The notes under the pieces: model-generated
Database searches by the model: none
The model's input: the letters and a program-made list of their open reading frames with translations, nothing else
What the model was told of the DNA's origin: nothing
Assembly (NCBI RefSeq): GCF_022539315.1
Contig: NC_066342.1
Span: 18,183,346-18,247,345 of the forward strand
DNA from: Serinus canaria
Lineage: Eukaryota; Chordata; Aves; Passeriformes; Fringillidae
Reading direction: 5' to 3'
Length of the DNA stretch: 64,000 bases
Shown: positions 10,349 through 25,149 of the stretch, one piece after another
How positions within the stretch are numbered: position 1 is the first letter of the stretch
Layout of the letters: each line of letters starts with the position of its first letter
Translations under genes and position numbers: made by a program

Positions 10349-12291
10349 GAGTTTCTGTTTACAGGACATGCTTGTGGGGCGTCCTCGTGATGCGTACATC
10401 CCCGTTCCAGAGGAAAGTGACAGACCACCAAGCCTCCAGGCAGCTCCCGAGAGACCCACACGGGTGAGACCCAAGCATCAACGGTGTTTCTGTGTGCTCT
10501 TGCTGTTGGGGCTTGTCGCCAGAGGGCAAGCCAGCCCAGACCACTACCCCCATCAGCCATTCAGGTGGGTCATGCGACACCTTGGTAGTGACAAGGTGCT
10601 CAAAGAAATCACCACACCAAACGCCCCATCCTTCGTGCTTCGCATTACCGACCTGTTTCCAGGACGACCAAAGGTAGACCCCTATTCCCCACACGCCACA
10701 CACATGTACCTATCCTACTGGTGCCCAGCCTCAAACCCAGGGAAAAGCTACTGCAATCAGCCAGGGTGGGGATATTGTAGGCACTGGGGCTGCGAAACCA
10801 TTGTTACAGATGCCAGACCGTCAGGGCCTGGGTGGGAGCCACAAGAGCCCGACAAATTCTTACAGTTCACCTGGGCACCCACCAGCTGCAAAACACCTGT
10901 CTTCCTCCAGGGAAGTTTCTATTGAAACTGTCATAAAATCCCTAAATTTTGGAAATGCTCTGACTACAACATGACGGTTTTGCAGCCAGATCACCCCAGT
11001 TGGGCCATAGGCAAAACGTGGACAGTAGTCCTTCAAGGGTTGAAAGAGAGGGTGAATGTGCGAATTATCAGGCTCCAACAGTCGGCACCCCGAGCGGTTG
11101 GACCCAACAAAGTGATTAAAAACGTGCAGAAAGGGAGAAACACGACCTACCCCAAAGCCTTGCCCACAAAGGTCACCGATATCCCAACCGGCCATGCGGA
11201 AGCCTTCCAGATAGGCCGCTCAGCCGGGTCAGACTCGGACCCAATCCTTCGCATGCTAGAAGCTACCTTTCTATCCCTGAACGGATCCAACCCGAACCTA
11301 ACCGACTCCTGCTGGCTTTGTTACGATGTTAAACTCCCCTTTTACGAAGGAGTCGCTTTAAATACCCCCTTCAGTTACTCCACAGCCGATGCCCCTCACC
11401 AGTGCAGGTGGGACACCCCCCGCAAAGGAATCACCCTGAGTCAAGTCACAGGCCAGGGCAGATGCTTTGGCAATGCAACCCTAGCTAGGCGGAAAGGCAA
11501 TGTCTGCACCAAAGTTGTCAAGCCCGACAGGAAGAACAATAAGTGGGTAGTCCCATCTGCATCTGGGATGTGGGTTTGCCAGCGATCTGGAGTGAGTCCC
11601 TGTGTGTTCCTTGCCAAATTCAATGACTCTAACGACTTTTGTGTCCAAGTTCTGATTGTTCCTAGGGTCCTGTACCACTCAGACAAAGAAGTTTACCACC
11701 TTTCTCAATAACCCAGCCGGCTCCACAAAAAGAGAAATAATGACAGGTATAACTATCGCAATGCTGCTTGGCCTAGGAGCAGCCGGAACGGCCACAGGTG
11801 TCTCAGCCCTAGTGACCCAACACCAAGGACTGTCCCAGCTGCAAATGACCATCGATGAGGACCTGCAAAGGATCGAGAAATCCATTTCCTTTCTAGAGAA
11901 GTCAGTCTCCTCACTCTCAGAAGTGGTCTTGCAGAACAGGCGAGGACTGGACCTCCTGTTCATGCAACAAGGAGGCCTGTGTGCTGCCTTGAAAGAGGAG
12001 TGTTGCTTCTACACGGACCACACGGGAGTCGTTAGAGACTCCATGGCAGAACTCTGAAACAGACTGGCTCAGAGACAGAGAGACAGGGAAGCCCAACAGG
12101 GTTGGTTCGAGTCCTGGTTCAATCAATCACCATGGCTAACCACCCTAATTTCTACCCTAATAGGTCCATTGGCAATGCTACTTTTAGCTATTACCTTCAG
12201 ACCATGCTTGCTGAACAAGCTAGTCTCATTCGTTCAGACCCGTCTAGAATGGGCCAACATCCTGTTCATAGCCCGGCAACAAATGCTATGA
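10320..12291 (+). pseudogene. env: Provirus B env, gammaretroviral/type-D-like, interrupted
   Basis: Env would be the membrane glycoprotein. It overlaps the end of pol. A leader of about 50 residues precedes a hydrophobic signal segment (C-F-C-V-L-L-L-L-G-L-V). The surface subunit has many cysteines and a C-W-L-C motif near 11,310. There are in-frame TGA codons at 10923-10925 and 12055-12057, and a frame change between 11656 and 11711. The transmembrane subunit shows a glycine/alanine-rich fusion peptide, the heptad region [11 protein letters not shown] and the C-x6-C-C motif, then a membrane span. The last stop is at 12289-12291. The C-x2-C plus C-x6-C-C pair and the conserved heptad motif identify a gamma-type envelope, unlike the class II pol. 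Confidence 0.85.
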
Positions 12292-12438
12292 ATTCAACCG
12301 GGAACACTGCCAGTCACAAGATTTTCTAAACCTGTCTGGCAAAAACTTACTCAGGTTTACCAAACCCCTCTCCCTTGTCAAATTACAACCTTATACCTCA
12401 TTTCAGTGCCTATGTCTATGACTACCTCATTCATTTGT

Positions 12439-12458
12439 GAAAAAGGGGGGGGGGGAGA
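12439..12458 (+). promoter_or_regulatory. Provirus B polypurine tract
   Basis: A run of A5 followed by about eleven G and AGA lies directly against the 3' LTR start at 12459, the expected plus-strand primer site. The unusually long G run may also be a place where sequence length is uncertain. Confidence 0.85.
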
Positions 12459-12816
12459 TGTGGTAGATAGGGACAGGCGAACGGAAGATCACGCGATGTG
12501 ACAGAAAGCGGCAGGATTCCTTTTCCCTTAATCCCCTGAGATAAGAGATCACCCTAGGAATGTAACTAGGAATGTAGCCCCCCTAACGCTAGTAACTTTC
12601 CACTCCTTACTAACCATAGATAGTACTGCAGACCCCCCTCTGACGTAGTGAAGCTCCCTAGACTATAAAACCCTACGAGATGAGACAATAAAGGCCTTTT
12701 GACCGTCTACCACATTGGTGTCTGCGTCCGTCATTGGCCCGAGTGACCCTGGTCAGTTTGGGTCGCCGTGCTGTCCCTTGAAACCAGGTCGCCTTGCCTT
12801 ATAGCAGAAGGCAACA
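12459..12816 (+). repeat. Provirus B 3' LTR
   Basis: It begins TGTGGTAG, ends AAGGCAACA, and is followed by the GGGAGT duplication. TATAAAA is at 12664-12670 and AATAAA at 12687-12692. It is 358 bp long, the same as the 5' LTR. Confidence 0.95.
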
Positions 12817-12822
12817 GGGAGT

Positions 12823-12913
12823 AGGCATTACTTTATTCTGGCCAGGGTGTGTAGCAAGCTCTGGGCTTCCTAGGGCCCCATCGAGGGAAGAGGCTCAAAA
12901 CGCCAAGTCACGG
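12823..12913 (-). repeat. Probable continuation of provirus A 5' LTR
   Basis: This lies immediately after B's right-hand target duplication. The minus strand reads AATAAAG at about 12830, consistent with the R region of the LTR started at 4415. The boundary with the next LTR is a guess. Confidence 0.3.
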
Positions 12914-13375
12914 TGAAATAGCAAAAGAAGCCCCTCTCTTCCGCCTTTTGGACCCCAGCTTATCTCTCTATAACCCCATAGGTCACTTCTCCTTAACCCC
13001 TGCTATTGCACAATTTCTGATCCCTTCTTGCCCTATGTAATGGGCTGTTTTAGCCCATTCTGGTTAGAAGAGCCATCACTGGAACCCTTCACAGACGCCC
13101 AATAAAACCATTGCTGTGGAACGCCAGGACGCATCTTCTCCTCTCTCACGTCTACCTCATGGCCAGCCTGGGCTCCTTAGCAAGCAAAAGAGCTGAAATC
13201 ATAAAAGAGCTGATATTCACTAAAGAGCTGATATCCCTTAAGCTTGATAAGGTTGCCTGCGGCTAAGAGCGGCTTGGGTACTCAGACAGTCCGTCCCCAA
13301 AGGACTGAGCTATCCAGCCCCGTTCTGCCTGCTTGGGGGCAAAAGTGCCCAGAAGGAAGCTGGAATAAGGGTGCA
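12914..13375 (+). repeat. Solo LTR, family O, copy 1
   Basis: It is related to the LTR at 32368-32835, which lies in the opposite orientation. Shared blocks include CTTATCTCTCT, CCCCATAGG, the AATAAA-ACCATTG polyadenylation region, GCAAGC and AGAGCTGAAATCATAAAAG. TGAAATAG and GGGTGCA are likely termini because the length then matches the other copy (462 against 468 bp). I found no clean target duplication. Confidence 0.6.
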
Positions 13376-14323
13376 TAGGAATGGATCCACCTACATGCAC
13401 ACGACTTTCAAAACTTTTCAATTATTTATACATTTTTAGCAAGCAAAGAAATTATTGTTCAGTGGTTCTAAATTACATAATTCTCTTCATTAATTAGTAT
13501 TCTGTCTTCTATTGGTTATTGATTTCTCACTTCTCATGCTAATTAGTCCACATTTTTCCCTCTTTTTATTATATTTTTCCCAGACAGGGAGTCTCCAGCA
13601 GATAATGAATTGTCTTTGTTAGTCTCTTCTTTTTCTTCCGGTTACCTCAACATATCCTTGGAGGGCTATATATTCTGGATTCCAGGTGTTCACACTTAAG
13701 CTCCCCCAGGCTTTGTTCATTGAAGTTTATCAGGGTTAGTTTAGCAAAACCTAAAGTTTTGGTAATCTAATAACCACACTATAACAATAGCACTCTGTGA
13801 GAAAAGCTTAGCTACATGCTGGCTAAAGTGGAAAATTACACTCCTTAAGACTAATAAACTGATTATGATTAAAACAATTAATTTAAAAGTTAATGAAACA
13901 ATTAATTAGAAAAATTAATTAGGACGGTTGTATAATTTCAAACAACCCCACCTGGAAGCAAAGAGGCATTTCAGTTGGGCCCCCAATGAAACTAGCTGAT
14001 TTTCAGTTGGGAGTGGCTGGAAGAATTAGAAAACTGCACAAGGAAGATAATCCCTACTTTCATGTCTTAGGTAGATTAATGAAACAGATTTCCTTCTCAT
14101 TGAATGCAGATTTAGTTAATCTAAGTGTAAATTATTTTTTTCTTCATTTCCTTTACCTGCAGCCTCTGAAATAACTGTTCTTTCAGCAATAAAATTCTGC
14201 ATTGTACAAAGATCAAGAAGAAATTACTCCAAGGACTGAACCTTAGCGGCATGCCCAAAAGCTCCCAGAAGGCTGGGGTGTGATTGCTATATTTCAGTAA
14301 TAACAACAAATTGTACTACTGTC
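13376..14323. other. No gene recognised; AT-rich, possibly more of provirus A 5' LTR U3
   Basis: No coding signal is seen. A minus-strand TATAAATA near 13424 would suit the U3 region of provirus A's LTR, but no terminus can be placed. The rest looks like unique AT-rich flank. Confidence 0.3.
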
Positions 14324-14977
14324 TGTCCTGGATTGCCAAGCAAATTGTATTCCATTTTCCATCTGTATGGCAGTAGTCTTCTGTTAAGTGGGCAGTTTTC
14401 CTTATTTCTTCCACAACTAATCCTCCCTGGGGGGAGACATCTGCTGATAATAGGCTATCGAATGTCACTGCATGACTGATAAGAACTACAGCATTCCATT
14501 GTGAGATGCTTTGCCCAGAGGGAGGAGCCAAGCATTCCTACCCAGATATAATCTTGAGATTCTGGAACACCAGCACAGCTTCTCCACTGGATTTCCCAGA
14601 GGAACAACTGCCTCTTCCACTGGATCTTCAGAGGAAGACTACACCCTTTCTACAGGATCCCTGCTCCAACAGAACCACACCTGACACTCCAGGGGGAGTG
14701 CAGCCACCATTTCAATTGGACTGATACCAACACCCTGACCAATAGGGTGTCAGGTTGTATTCTGACTCTGACAGTGTTGTTTTGGTTTACTGCATTGTTT
14801 ATTTAATCTTTTAATTTTCTTCCCTAATAAAGAACTGTTATTCCTGCTCCCATATTTTTGCCTGAGAGACCCTTAATTTAAAATTTATAGCAATTCAGAG
14901 GGAGGGGCTTTACATTTTCCATTTCAGGGGAGCCTCCTGCCTTCCTTAGCAGACACCCGTCTTTCTAAACTAAGACA
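14324..14977 (+). repeat. Solo LTR, family V (654 bp, imperfect TSD CTGTC/CTGAC)
   Basis: It starts TGTCCTGGATTG and ends CTAAGACA, with a TAATAAAG signal near 14,827. Flanks are CTGTC at 14319-14323 and CTGAC at 14978-14982, a 5-bp duplication with one mismatch. The TGTCC/GACA termini and 5-bp duplication fit an ERVL-like or gamma-type integrase. Confidence 0.65.
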
Positions 14978-15587
14978 CTGACATTAGATCAGCTTTGTGA
15001 GGAGAATTTAAATGTGTTCTATGAACACATTTGAATAAAGATAATTTTGTGCAGAATTCATTATTAGTTTAGACATCCTTAGGGGCTGATCATGTTCAAT
15101 TCCTTGCTTGCAGAATCAGGCCTACGGCAATAATCAGCAACATAAAACTTTCTCAACTTTTAAGAATTTTTTGCTTATACTTGCAGTTTTTAAAACAGGT
15201 ACTTAAATTAAGTCCTTGGCATCCAGCTCTTTGCAAACCAACACATGGAAGGTATCATGACACTTAGACCTGCCCATAAAAAATATATTCAAAATTAGTT
15301 GATCTGAATTATTTTTCAACTATTTTCAAGTACTGATTTTTTTGATCCTTCCTCAATAGTATTTAAACAAAACCAGACAGGTTTAGTGCTGAAGATCTTA
15401 GGACTAGATTTGCAGAAGTACTTTGAGCCCTAAAGATGCCTACTCTGCAATTCTCTAAAAGTCTTTGGTATAAATGAAGCTGCTACATCATTATGTGCCT
15501 AAGCCCTTTTGTAAATCTTGGTTTTAGTGAGTAACAAAAAGATGGGAATTTTCTCAGTTAAATTCTATTTATTTGATATATATTATT
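14978..15587. other. No gene recognised
   Basis: AT-rich sequence without an open frame of interest, RNA gene or repeat edge that I can recognise. Confidence 0.4.
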
Positions 15588-15725
15588 TGTCCTGGTTTAG
15601 GGCTAATTTGGGAGAAAACCTCCAAAAGCCGTCCCCCCCAGAAAGCAAACCCACATGGCCCCTCCCCCAACCAGTTCGGGAAAAAATTTCCTTGGAGAGA
15701 AGTGATAAATTGTCACCCTAGGACA
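15588..15725 (-). repeat. Shortened LTR of the element-C family (138 bp)
   Basis: It keeps both termini of the 644-bp LTR at 41425-42068: the left end TGTCCTGGTTTAGGGC and the right end TGTCACCCTAGGACA. About 500 bp between them is absent. No target duplication is obvious. This could be an internally deleted solo LTR or a short LTR variant. Confidence 0.6.
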
Positions 15726-18590
15726 AATATTCTCTCACGTAATTATTTCTTTAATTTCTGTCTACTTACTTTTTGTAAACAAGGCTTTGTACACTTCTTT
15801 GCATCCCAGCAGATGATCAGGCTCAGGCAGCTCCTTTGCTTTCACCTGATTGTTTTACTATTCACAACACAATAGGATTATTGACCTATTTTTGGAAAAG
15901 AACAGGAACAGAAGAGTTGTAACACCAATCTGTCGGAACTTCCAATGAAGTATCTTATTCAAGAAAATTGCGTGATGCAGAATACTCAAGTTAGAATTTA
16001 CCTACAGCTAATAAAAGTACTGAAACCTCATTCCAGAAAGCACAAAATGGTATAATTTTACTCACATTATCTGCCTGGTTTGCTTTTTGCAGTCTTTTCA
16101 GTAGGCCCGGTGTTTACAGTGCTGACTGGCACACTGCTAGAAGCCTAGTTCACCCTACAGTCTAATTTACTATACACTTTATTTTCCATGTTAGTCTGTT
16201 GTACTTCCTTGTATAATAATATCCTAAATAACTCAATTAATTATGTACACTTTCTACATTGACTGCATACATTTACAAATTGAAGGAGCCCTGGTACAGC
16301 TCTTGCTCTACTTTTTGTTGTGCTCACATCTGTTAGGGGTGAATATACTCTAAAATTTTGGCCTGTTTATGAGATGCCCAACATTTTGAAACAGTGGCTG
16401 AGGTTACCTTCCCAGTGACAGGAAGCACAGCAGAAGGGACATTTTTTTCAGATATCCTCACACTGTCAGAACATGTATTTCTGTCCAGCTGCACACTTGT
16501 CATCAATCTCCATTTCTACAGCCATTTGAAATACATGGGAGTGATTTTCTCAGGCAGTTTACTCCTTTCTCATTGCAAGGTCATTCCAGACCCTTAGAAA
16601 ATTCCCAGCTTTCAGATTTAGAGCATGAACTGTGAGAGTAGTGGTAGCAGAGGAACTTATTGTTTAGGGTGAGATGGGGGTTGATTGGTTTAGAAAACCC
16701 AATCCACCCCAGCAAAGATTACACCCACCTTTTACCAGGTGAAGTTCTCATTGATAAAGGTACAATTTGTTGCAACAATGTGGGCAAAATATCCAATGAT
16801 ACAGAGATCAAAAACAATGGGAAAATAGCACAGCCTTTTAAGGCATATCTTAGGTAGGATTTTAGGGAAAATAAATCTTAAATAACAATCCAAAACAGCT
16901 GAAATGGTTTTGGTTTTGAATCTTTTAAAGAGCACTCTGTTTTGGCAGAGAGGACAAAGCAGGAATTAATTTTAATTCCTTACTAAACACAATGACATCT
17001 AAAACGCTTCACAATTGGAATGCAGGTCAGTAGCAGAATGCATCTTCCCAGGAGGAGGCAAAGCTGGTCTTTATTATGAAGTCAGTAGTTTTATGGTCTC
17101 CTTCTGCCTGGAGCCTGTCTCCAGGTTTTCAAAAACTTTGTTACCACTTTATATATTTATAGTTCAGAAGCCTAAGAACAATTTTATGAAGTAACTTATT
17201 TTAAAATAAAATCCTGTTTTATTATAATTCGAATTCCTCAAGCATGTTAAAGAGATTTTAGTTGGAGGGTGGGGTTTTTTTTGAAAGACAGGACTGCAGC
17301 ATTCTAAACCACTGCAACACAATATAAAGCAACAATTCTCTTGCATCATGCCTCTGCTGCTTTGCTTCAGGAAAGAATGGCACAATATTTCCAGGAAAAT
17401 TATTAATGGAAGTATCATATCGAGACTTTCTGCTTTTAGTAAGTTAATTTTACATATAGTGTAACTCCTTTAGCTCATCCTCAGATTTCACGTGAAAAAT
17501 CTAAACTCTTCATAATTTAAACATGACACTTCTGTCACCACAATGCAATCCATAATTCTTAAGCAAGGTCAAGAACTGACATAGCTTTTAAGGTGAAAGC
17601 CTGAGAGTACACTAGCAGTTAATTAAATCAAGATGCTAAGATACATTTACCTTTCAAAGCTAGATTTATTCATAAGTTATTAGTTATTAAACATAAACTC
17701 CAATCACACCAAATAGATGATAGATGAAAAGCAGCTCCAGTGAGGAAAATAGAAGAACTTGACTTTTCAAACATTTTAAATTAATGTGCTAACTGCCACT
17801 TTTGTGGCAAAAGAAACTCTCTCCTGTAAGTGATAAGGGGTTTTATTCAGCTAAAACACACAAAGAAAAAAAGTCTCACCATGAGAGGAGAAATACCACC
17901 AGTTCATATTGGACACAAGGGAATAAAATCCTTAGGACTGAATTCCTTTAATCCATTTTCTTGTCACAAACTTTTGTGTACCTCTTTGTGGCAATTCCAA
18001 TTGCAACACCATTGCTTTCAAACTGCAAATAAAAGACAGCATGACAAATGGGATGTTAAAAAAGGACTTCACACCCAGAACAGTAACAGCTGGTGATGAA
18101 AATTACTTTTAGAAGCAGGGCTAGTGATCTATGAAATCTGCAGCAAAAACCAAAGTGGTGGTGTCCCTTTAGCTTTACAAATAATTATTACTTCAGGAGG
18201 GGAACGAGGGCAGAGTCAAGATATATAAATCTTTGCATTTTGATAGAAGAGATAAATAATAAATGTACAATTTAGATGCACTAAACATTTTTCCCCATTA
18301 CAAGAGGCAGAGGTGGCTAAAGAGTGTATTTTGGGGATTTTTTAATTCTGCTTCATGTATCTGGTGTAATGTACCAATTATTCAAATTTTTTCTTCTCTT
18401 TTATATTCTCTGAAAGAATAGCCAGTCATTAAAAAAAAAAAAAAAAAAAAAAAAAAACCTAAGCTGTTTCAGAAAACAGGTGCAATTCCTATCTTTCCAA
18501 GACCTACCAGAAGCTGTCTTGAAGTAACTATTTCTAGTTGGCTTAGTACCAGCAACTCCCTTTCATAAGAAAATAGCCACAAAACTGTCT
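15726..18590. other. Host intergenic sequence downstream of C18orf32, nothing recognised
   Basis: No coding region with family resemblance and no LTR edges were seen. The longest frames are under 90 codons and show no recognisable composition or motif. Confidence 0.5.
18431..18457 (+). repeat. A27 tract
   Basis: An uninterrupted run of 27 adenines lies about 150 bases beyond the C18orf32 polyadenylation signal. It may be a retroposon tail or a simple repeat; no parent element is recognisable upstream. Confidence 0.9.
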
Positions 18591-18605
18591 AAAAACATGC
18601 AACAA

Positions 18606-18611
18606 TTTATT
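18606..18611 (-). terminator. C18orf32 polyadenylation signal AATAAA
   Basis: The minus strand reads AGAATAAATT 37 bases after the stop codon at 18649-18651, so the transcript should end about 18,590. Confidence 0.7.
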
Positions 18612-18648
18612 CTTTTGCTGTGCTCCTGCTTAACTATGGCTGGGTCCT

Positions 18649-19041
<393 letters not shown>

Positions 19042-20681
19042 TCAAACATAAGAGATTCTTAAATTATGGACAAGCTGTTAATGTTTCAAAAACGCTGTGT
19101 TTCAATCTTATAAAGTTCTCAACAAGGAAAACATTCTTGATATTTTAACAAAAAAAGAGCTTGCTATTAATTAATCAGTTCTACAGCTGCAACTCTGAAA
19201 AACAAATTCAGAAAATAAAGGTTTTTGCTTAAACCACACAAAACCAGTTTAAGCAGCAAGCTGCAGATATTAGCCCACTTCTTACTATATTATAACAGTG
19301 GGTCCAAAAGGTTTGCTTTTCATATTCCCTTTTTATTTAAGGTGAAATTAGACAGCAGGACTCCAATCTACCCAATGGCTGGCTATCACTGAAGGGCAAG
19401 TCAGTGGGAGGGGAAGAGAATCCCAGTCAAGATTTGAGAGAAGCAAAATATGGGTTACTTCCATCACTTGATCCCACACCAATCCCATACAACTAGCCAA
19501 ACTATTAGAAAATTAATCCTTCCCTCTCTCCCCAAACCAGGAGGAACTCTTCAAAAACAGGAGCCTGAAGTCTGAGATGAAAAAAAAAGGGGAAAACCAA
19601 AGCACAGAGGCAGAAAAGTTCAAATGGGAGAGGAAGCAGTTAAGTAGGATTAGAGCTGTCCCTCTCAGTGCTGATGAGCAATATATATTGTATTATATAT
19701 ATCACTGCTGAGCAATATATACACTCTGCTGCACAGCAGCAACTTTGCCCTTTACATTCCACCTTTCTAGGCTGCTATCTGAATTCTTACATTAAGAAGC
19801 AAAACAAAAGCTTTCCAAGATGGAGAATGAAGAGACAGATGTGCTCACTTCATCTGGGATCAGTTTGACTTTTTTTTTTTGAGCTATCCTAAAGATTTTT
19901 AGCCCTCTGGAAGAACAAAATATCGATTTTCAGTTTACTTTCAAGTGTAGCTTTGGCTGCTTCAAATATAGTTTTACAGGATCTACTTTATGAAGTCAGA
20001 GAGAAATCTTCAGTCAAAAGAACACAAATGAGTTAATCCTTTAAAACCATTCAAAAAGATAATTCAGATACTTTCTCTGCCAGAACTTCCTAGATACAAA
20101 GTTTACAGCAATACCTTGTGAATTCGTCCACCAGCTAAAGAATGTGGCTGGAGGGAACACCCCAGGCTGGCCTTCTGAGCCAACTGTATGTGTCTCTGCA
20201 GCCAGTTTGTGTGAAGATTTCAGACCAAAAAATAAGTTGTACCTCTGCCAGATGTAAAAGCAAGCCATTGGAAGTATAACACCTGTCCTAATAGCGTGAA
20301 ATACCGTTCACAAGTTTCTTCTGTGATTTGGTGATGCTCTGTTCCTTGGTTAGCAAGAAAAAAAAAAACCCAAACAAAAAAACAACCACAAAAAAACCCA
20401 AAAAAACTGCGGCAGGGTTTCTCCCCCCCCCCCCCCCGCTGAATTAAAGGCAGGAGCACAAGTATTTTTCTGAATCGGTCAAGTTCCACTCAAACACGCG
20501 TTGAAACCTAAGAGCTCCACACCTAGGCTATCCCACACACATAGGCTATCACATTTCGGGGTTCACTCCGTCCGCTCCCGGTAAACGGAGCCGCTCCGGG
20601 CCCATAGAAGGGCAGCCCCCAGCCGGGTTAGAGAAGCGGCAGATAACGAAAGGACCCTGAGGGAGGCCGCCCCACACTCAC

Positions 20682-20880
20682 CTCCGTCGGCACCAATCCA
20701 GCGCTTCTACCGACAGCCACAGCTTCCTCAACCACACCGGAAATAATCCCCACGCTTCCGACTCACTCGCGGCCAATAGAAGGCAGCGTTCGCGTCATGT
20801 GGCCGACGCCCCGCCCCCAGGAGCCGCATTAGCGCCCGGCGGTGGCCACCAGCCACCGCGTCCCGGCCGCAGCCACCATC
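20682..20880 (-). promoter_or_regulatory. C18orf32 first exon and CpG-rich promoter
   Basis: The minus strand has a strong splice donor CGGAG/GTGAGTG at 20682 at the end of a GC- and CpG-rich stretch (about 20,560-20,880). It would join the acceptor at 18944, leaving a 1.7-kb intron with no coding content. The transcription start is not determinable, but the CpG island begins about 230 bases downstream of the RPL17 polyadenylation signal. Confidence 0.65.
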
Positions 20881-21106
20881 AGGCGCCTGGAATGGGCCAG
20901 GACACTGGGGCAAGGAAAGTGAATGCCTGCGTGTGTTCCAAATTATCTCGCTTTATATATGAATAATAGCAGTAAGTCAACAACATCCCCAGCATTGCAA
21001 CAACAAGATTCCCGACTACTGTGCTCACTGCCTGTGGCTGTCCCACAGCAACACCCTGCTGAAGCCAAAGCAGAGAAACACACAGGATAAATCTAAACTT
21101 TCTAAT

Positions 21107-21112
21107 TTTATT
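21107..21112 (-). terminator. RPL17 polyadenylation signal AATAAA
   Basis: The minus strand reads ATAAATAAAATT 24 bases after the RPL17 stop codon. A short 3' UTR is usual for ribosomal protein genes. Confidence 0.85.
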
Positions 21113-21135
21113 TATGTACATCTGGCAGAGCACAT

Positions 21136-24439
<3,304 letters not shown>

Positions 24440-24553
24440 TTTTGGATCTCAGCTGCAAAAAAAAAAAGCAATTAAACCCCCCATATTAAAGCTTTTAACA
24501 CTGATAAGCAGAACCTGGATTGTTCACCTTACGGCCAATAACTAACTACAGGA

Positions 24554-24623
24554 GCTGCTCAGGAATTACACTGTCGTTTCACAATTAAATCCAAAGGTGT
24601 CCTAAAAAAGTCATCACCACTGC
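24554..24623 (-). ncRNA. SNORD58: SNORD58-type box C/D snoRNA, RPL17 first intron
   Basis: The RNA has box C in GTGGTGATGAC, the guide block TTTTAGGACACCTTTGGATT, and box D in CCTGAGCAGC, with a GCAG/CAGC-type terminal pairing. It lies between non-coding exon 1 and the ATG exon of RPL17, on the same strand. Confidence 0.9.
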
Positions 24624-24873
24624 CATAGCCTCTCCCTAGGGCCTGCTTCCACCTCACACCAGACAGCTACCCCCAAGCTCGCCATCTCCAACCCCTACCC
24701 GTCCTCCCCCGCACCAGCCTTGCAAATACCAAGGGGCAAATATATTGAGTCAGACCGAGACTTCAAGCCTTTGCCCCCTCATCGCCTCTCCAGGGCACCC
24801 TGAGCAGGATGGGGGCGGATGGGGGCGGATTGAGACGGCTCAAGACGGCTCACTGACGGCCGTAAGTCCTCAC

Positions 24874-24897
24874 CTGCAGACAGTAGCAGGGAAGAGG
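24874..24897 (-). promoter_or_regulatory. RPL17 non-coding exon 1 with 5' TOP motif; CpG-rich promoter
   Basis: The minus strand reads TTTCCTCTTCCCTGC upstream of a CTGCAG/GTGAGG donor at 24874. A pyrimidine run starting with C is the terminal oligopyrimidine (TOP) start typical of ribosomal protein mRNAs, which places translation under mTOR-type growth control. The surrounding 24,640-25,150 is CpG-rich. Confidence 0.8.
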
Positions 24898-25149
24898 AAA
24901 TGTAGGAGGCGTCGGGAACATCTAGAGCCGCCTGCTCTCGCGAGATTCCTGGCGAAATTTCGGCCAGGGAGCGCCGCGGAGGTGCCGCGCTGCGCCGCGC
25001 AGAGCGAAGAGAGTCGGAGAGACCGTCGGTAAAGGCGCGGCGACGGGAGGGGTGAGGAACCGGTCAGGACGGCATATGCCCATGTGCGAGCCCGAGGTGT
25101 GGAAGTAAAACATGTGTGCGCATCAGCCAGCGCACTCGTGTCTGTGCGC

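Larger units (their letters stand above)
4477..12816 (+). mobile_element. Provirus B: near full-length, young, alphaviral-type gag-pro-pol with gamma-type env
   Basis: This is a complete 8340-bp provirus bounded by two 358-bp LTRs and a perfect 6-bp duplication GGGAGT (4471-4476, 12817-12822). I count three LTR differences: position 2, which reads C in the 5' copy, and two C/T changes near the 3' ends. That is about 0.8 percent. At an assumed 2-3 substitutions per kb per million years it implies roughly 1-2 million years since insertion. The order is LTR, tRNA-Phe primer site, gag, pro, pol, env, G-rich polypurine tract, LTR. No dUTPase is seen. Gag has several frame breaks, pol one stop, and env two stops and one frame change, so this copy is not competent as it stands. 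Confidence 0.95.

Noticed and set aside
12817..13400. Target duplication for LTR O1
   Set aside because: Candidate AGGG and TAGG pairs near the edges do not flank TG...CA termini consistently, so none was reported.
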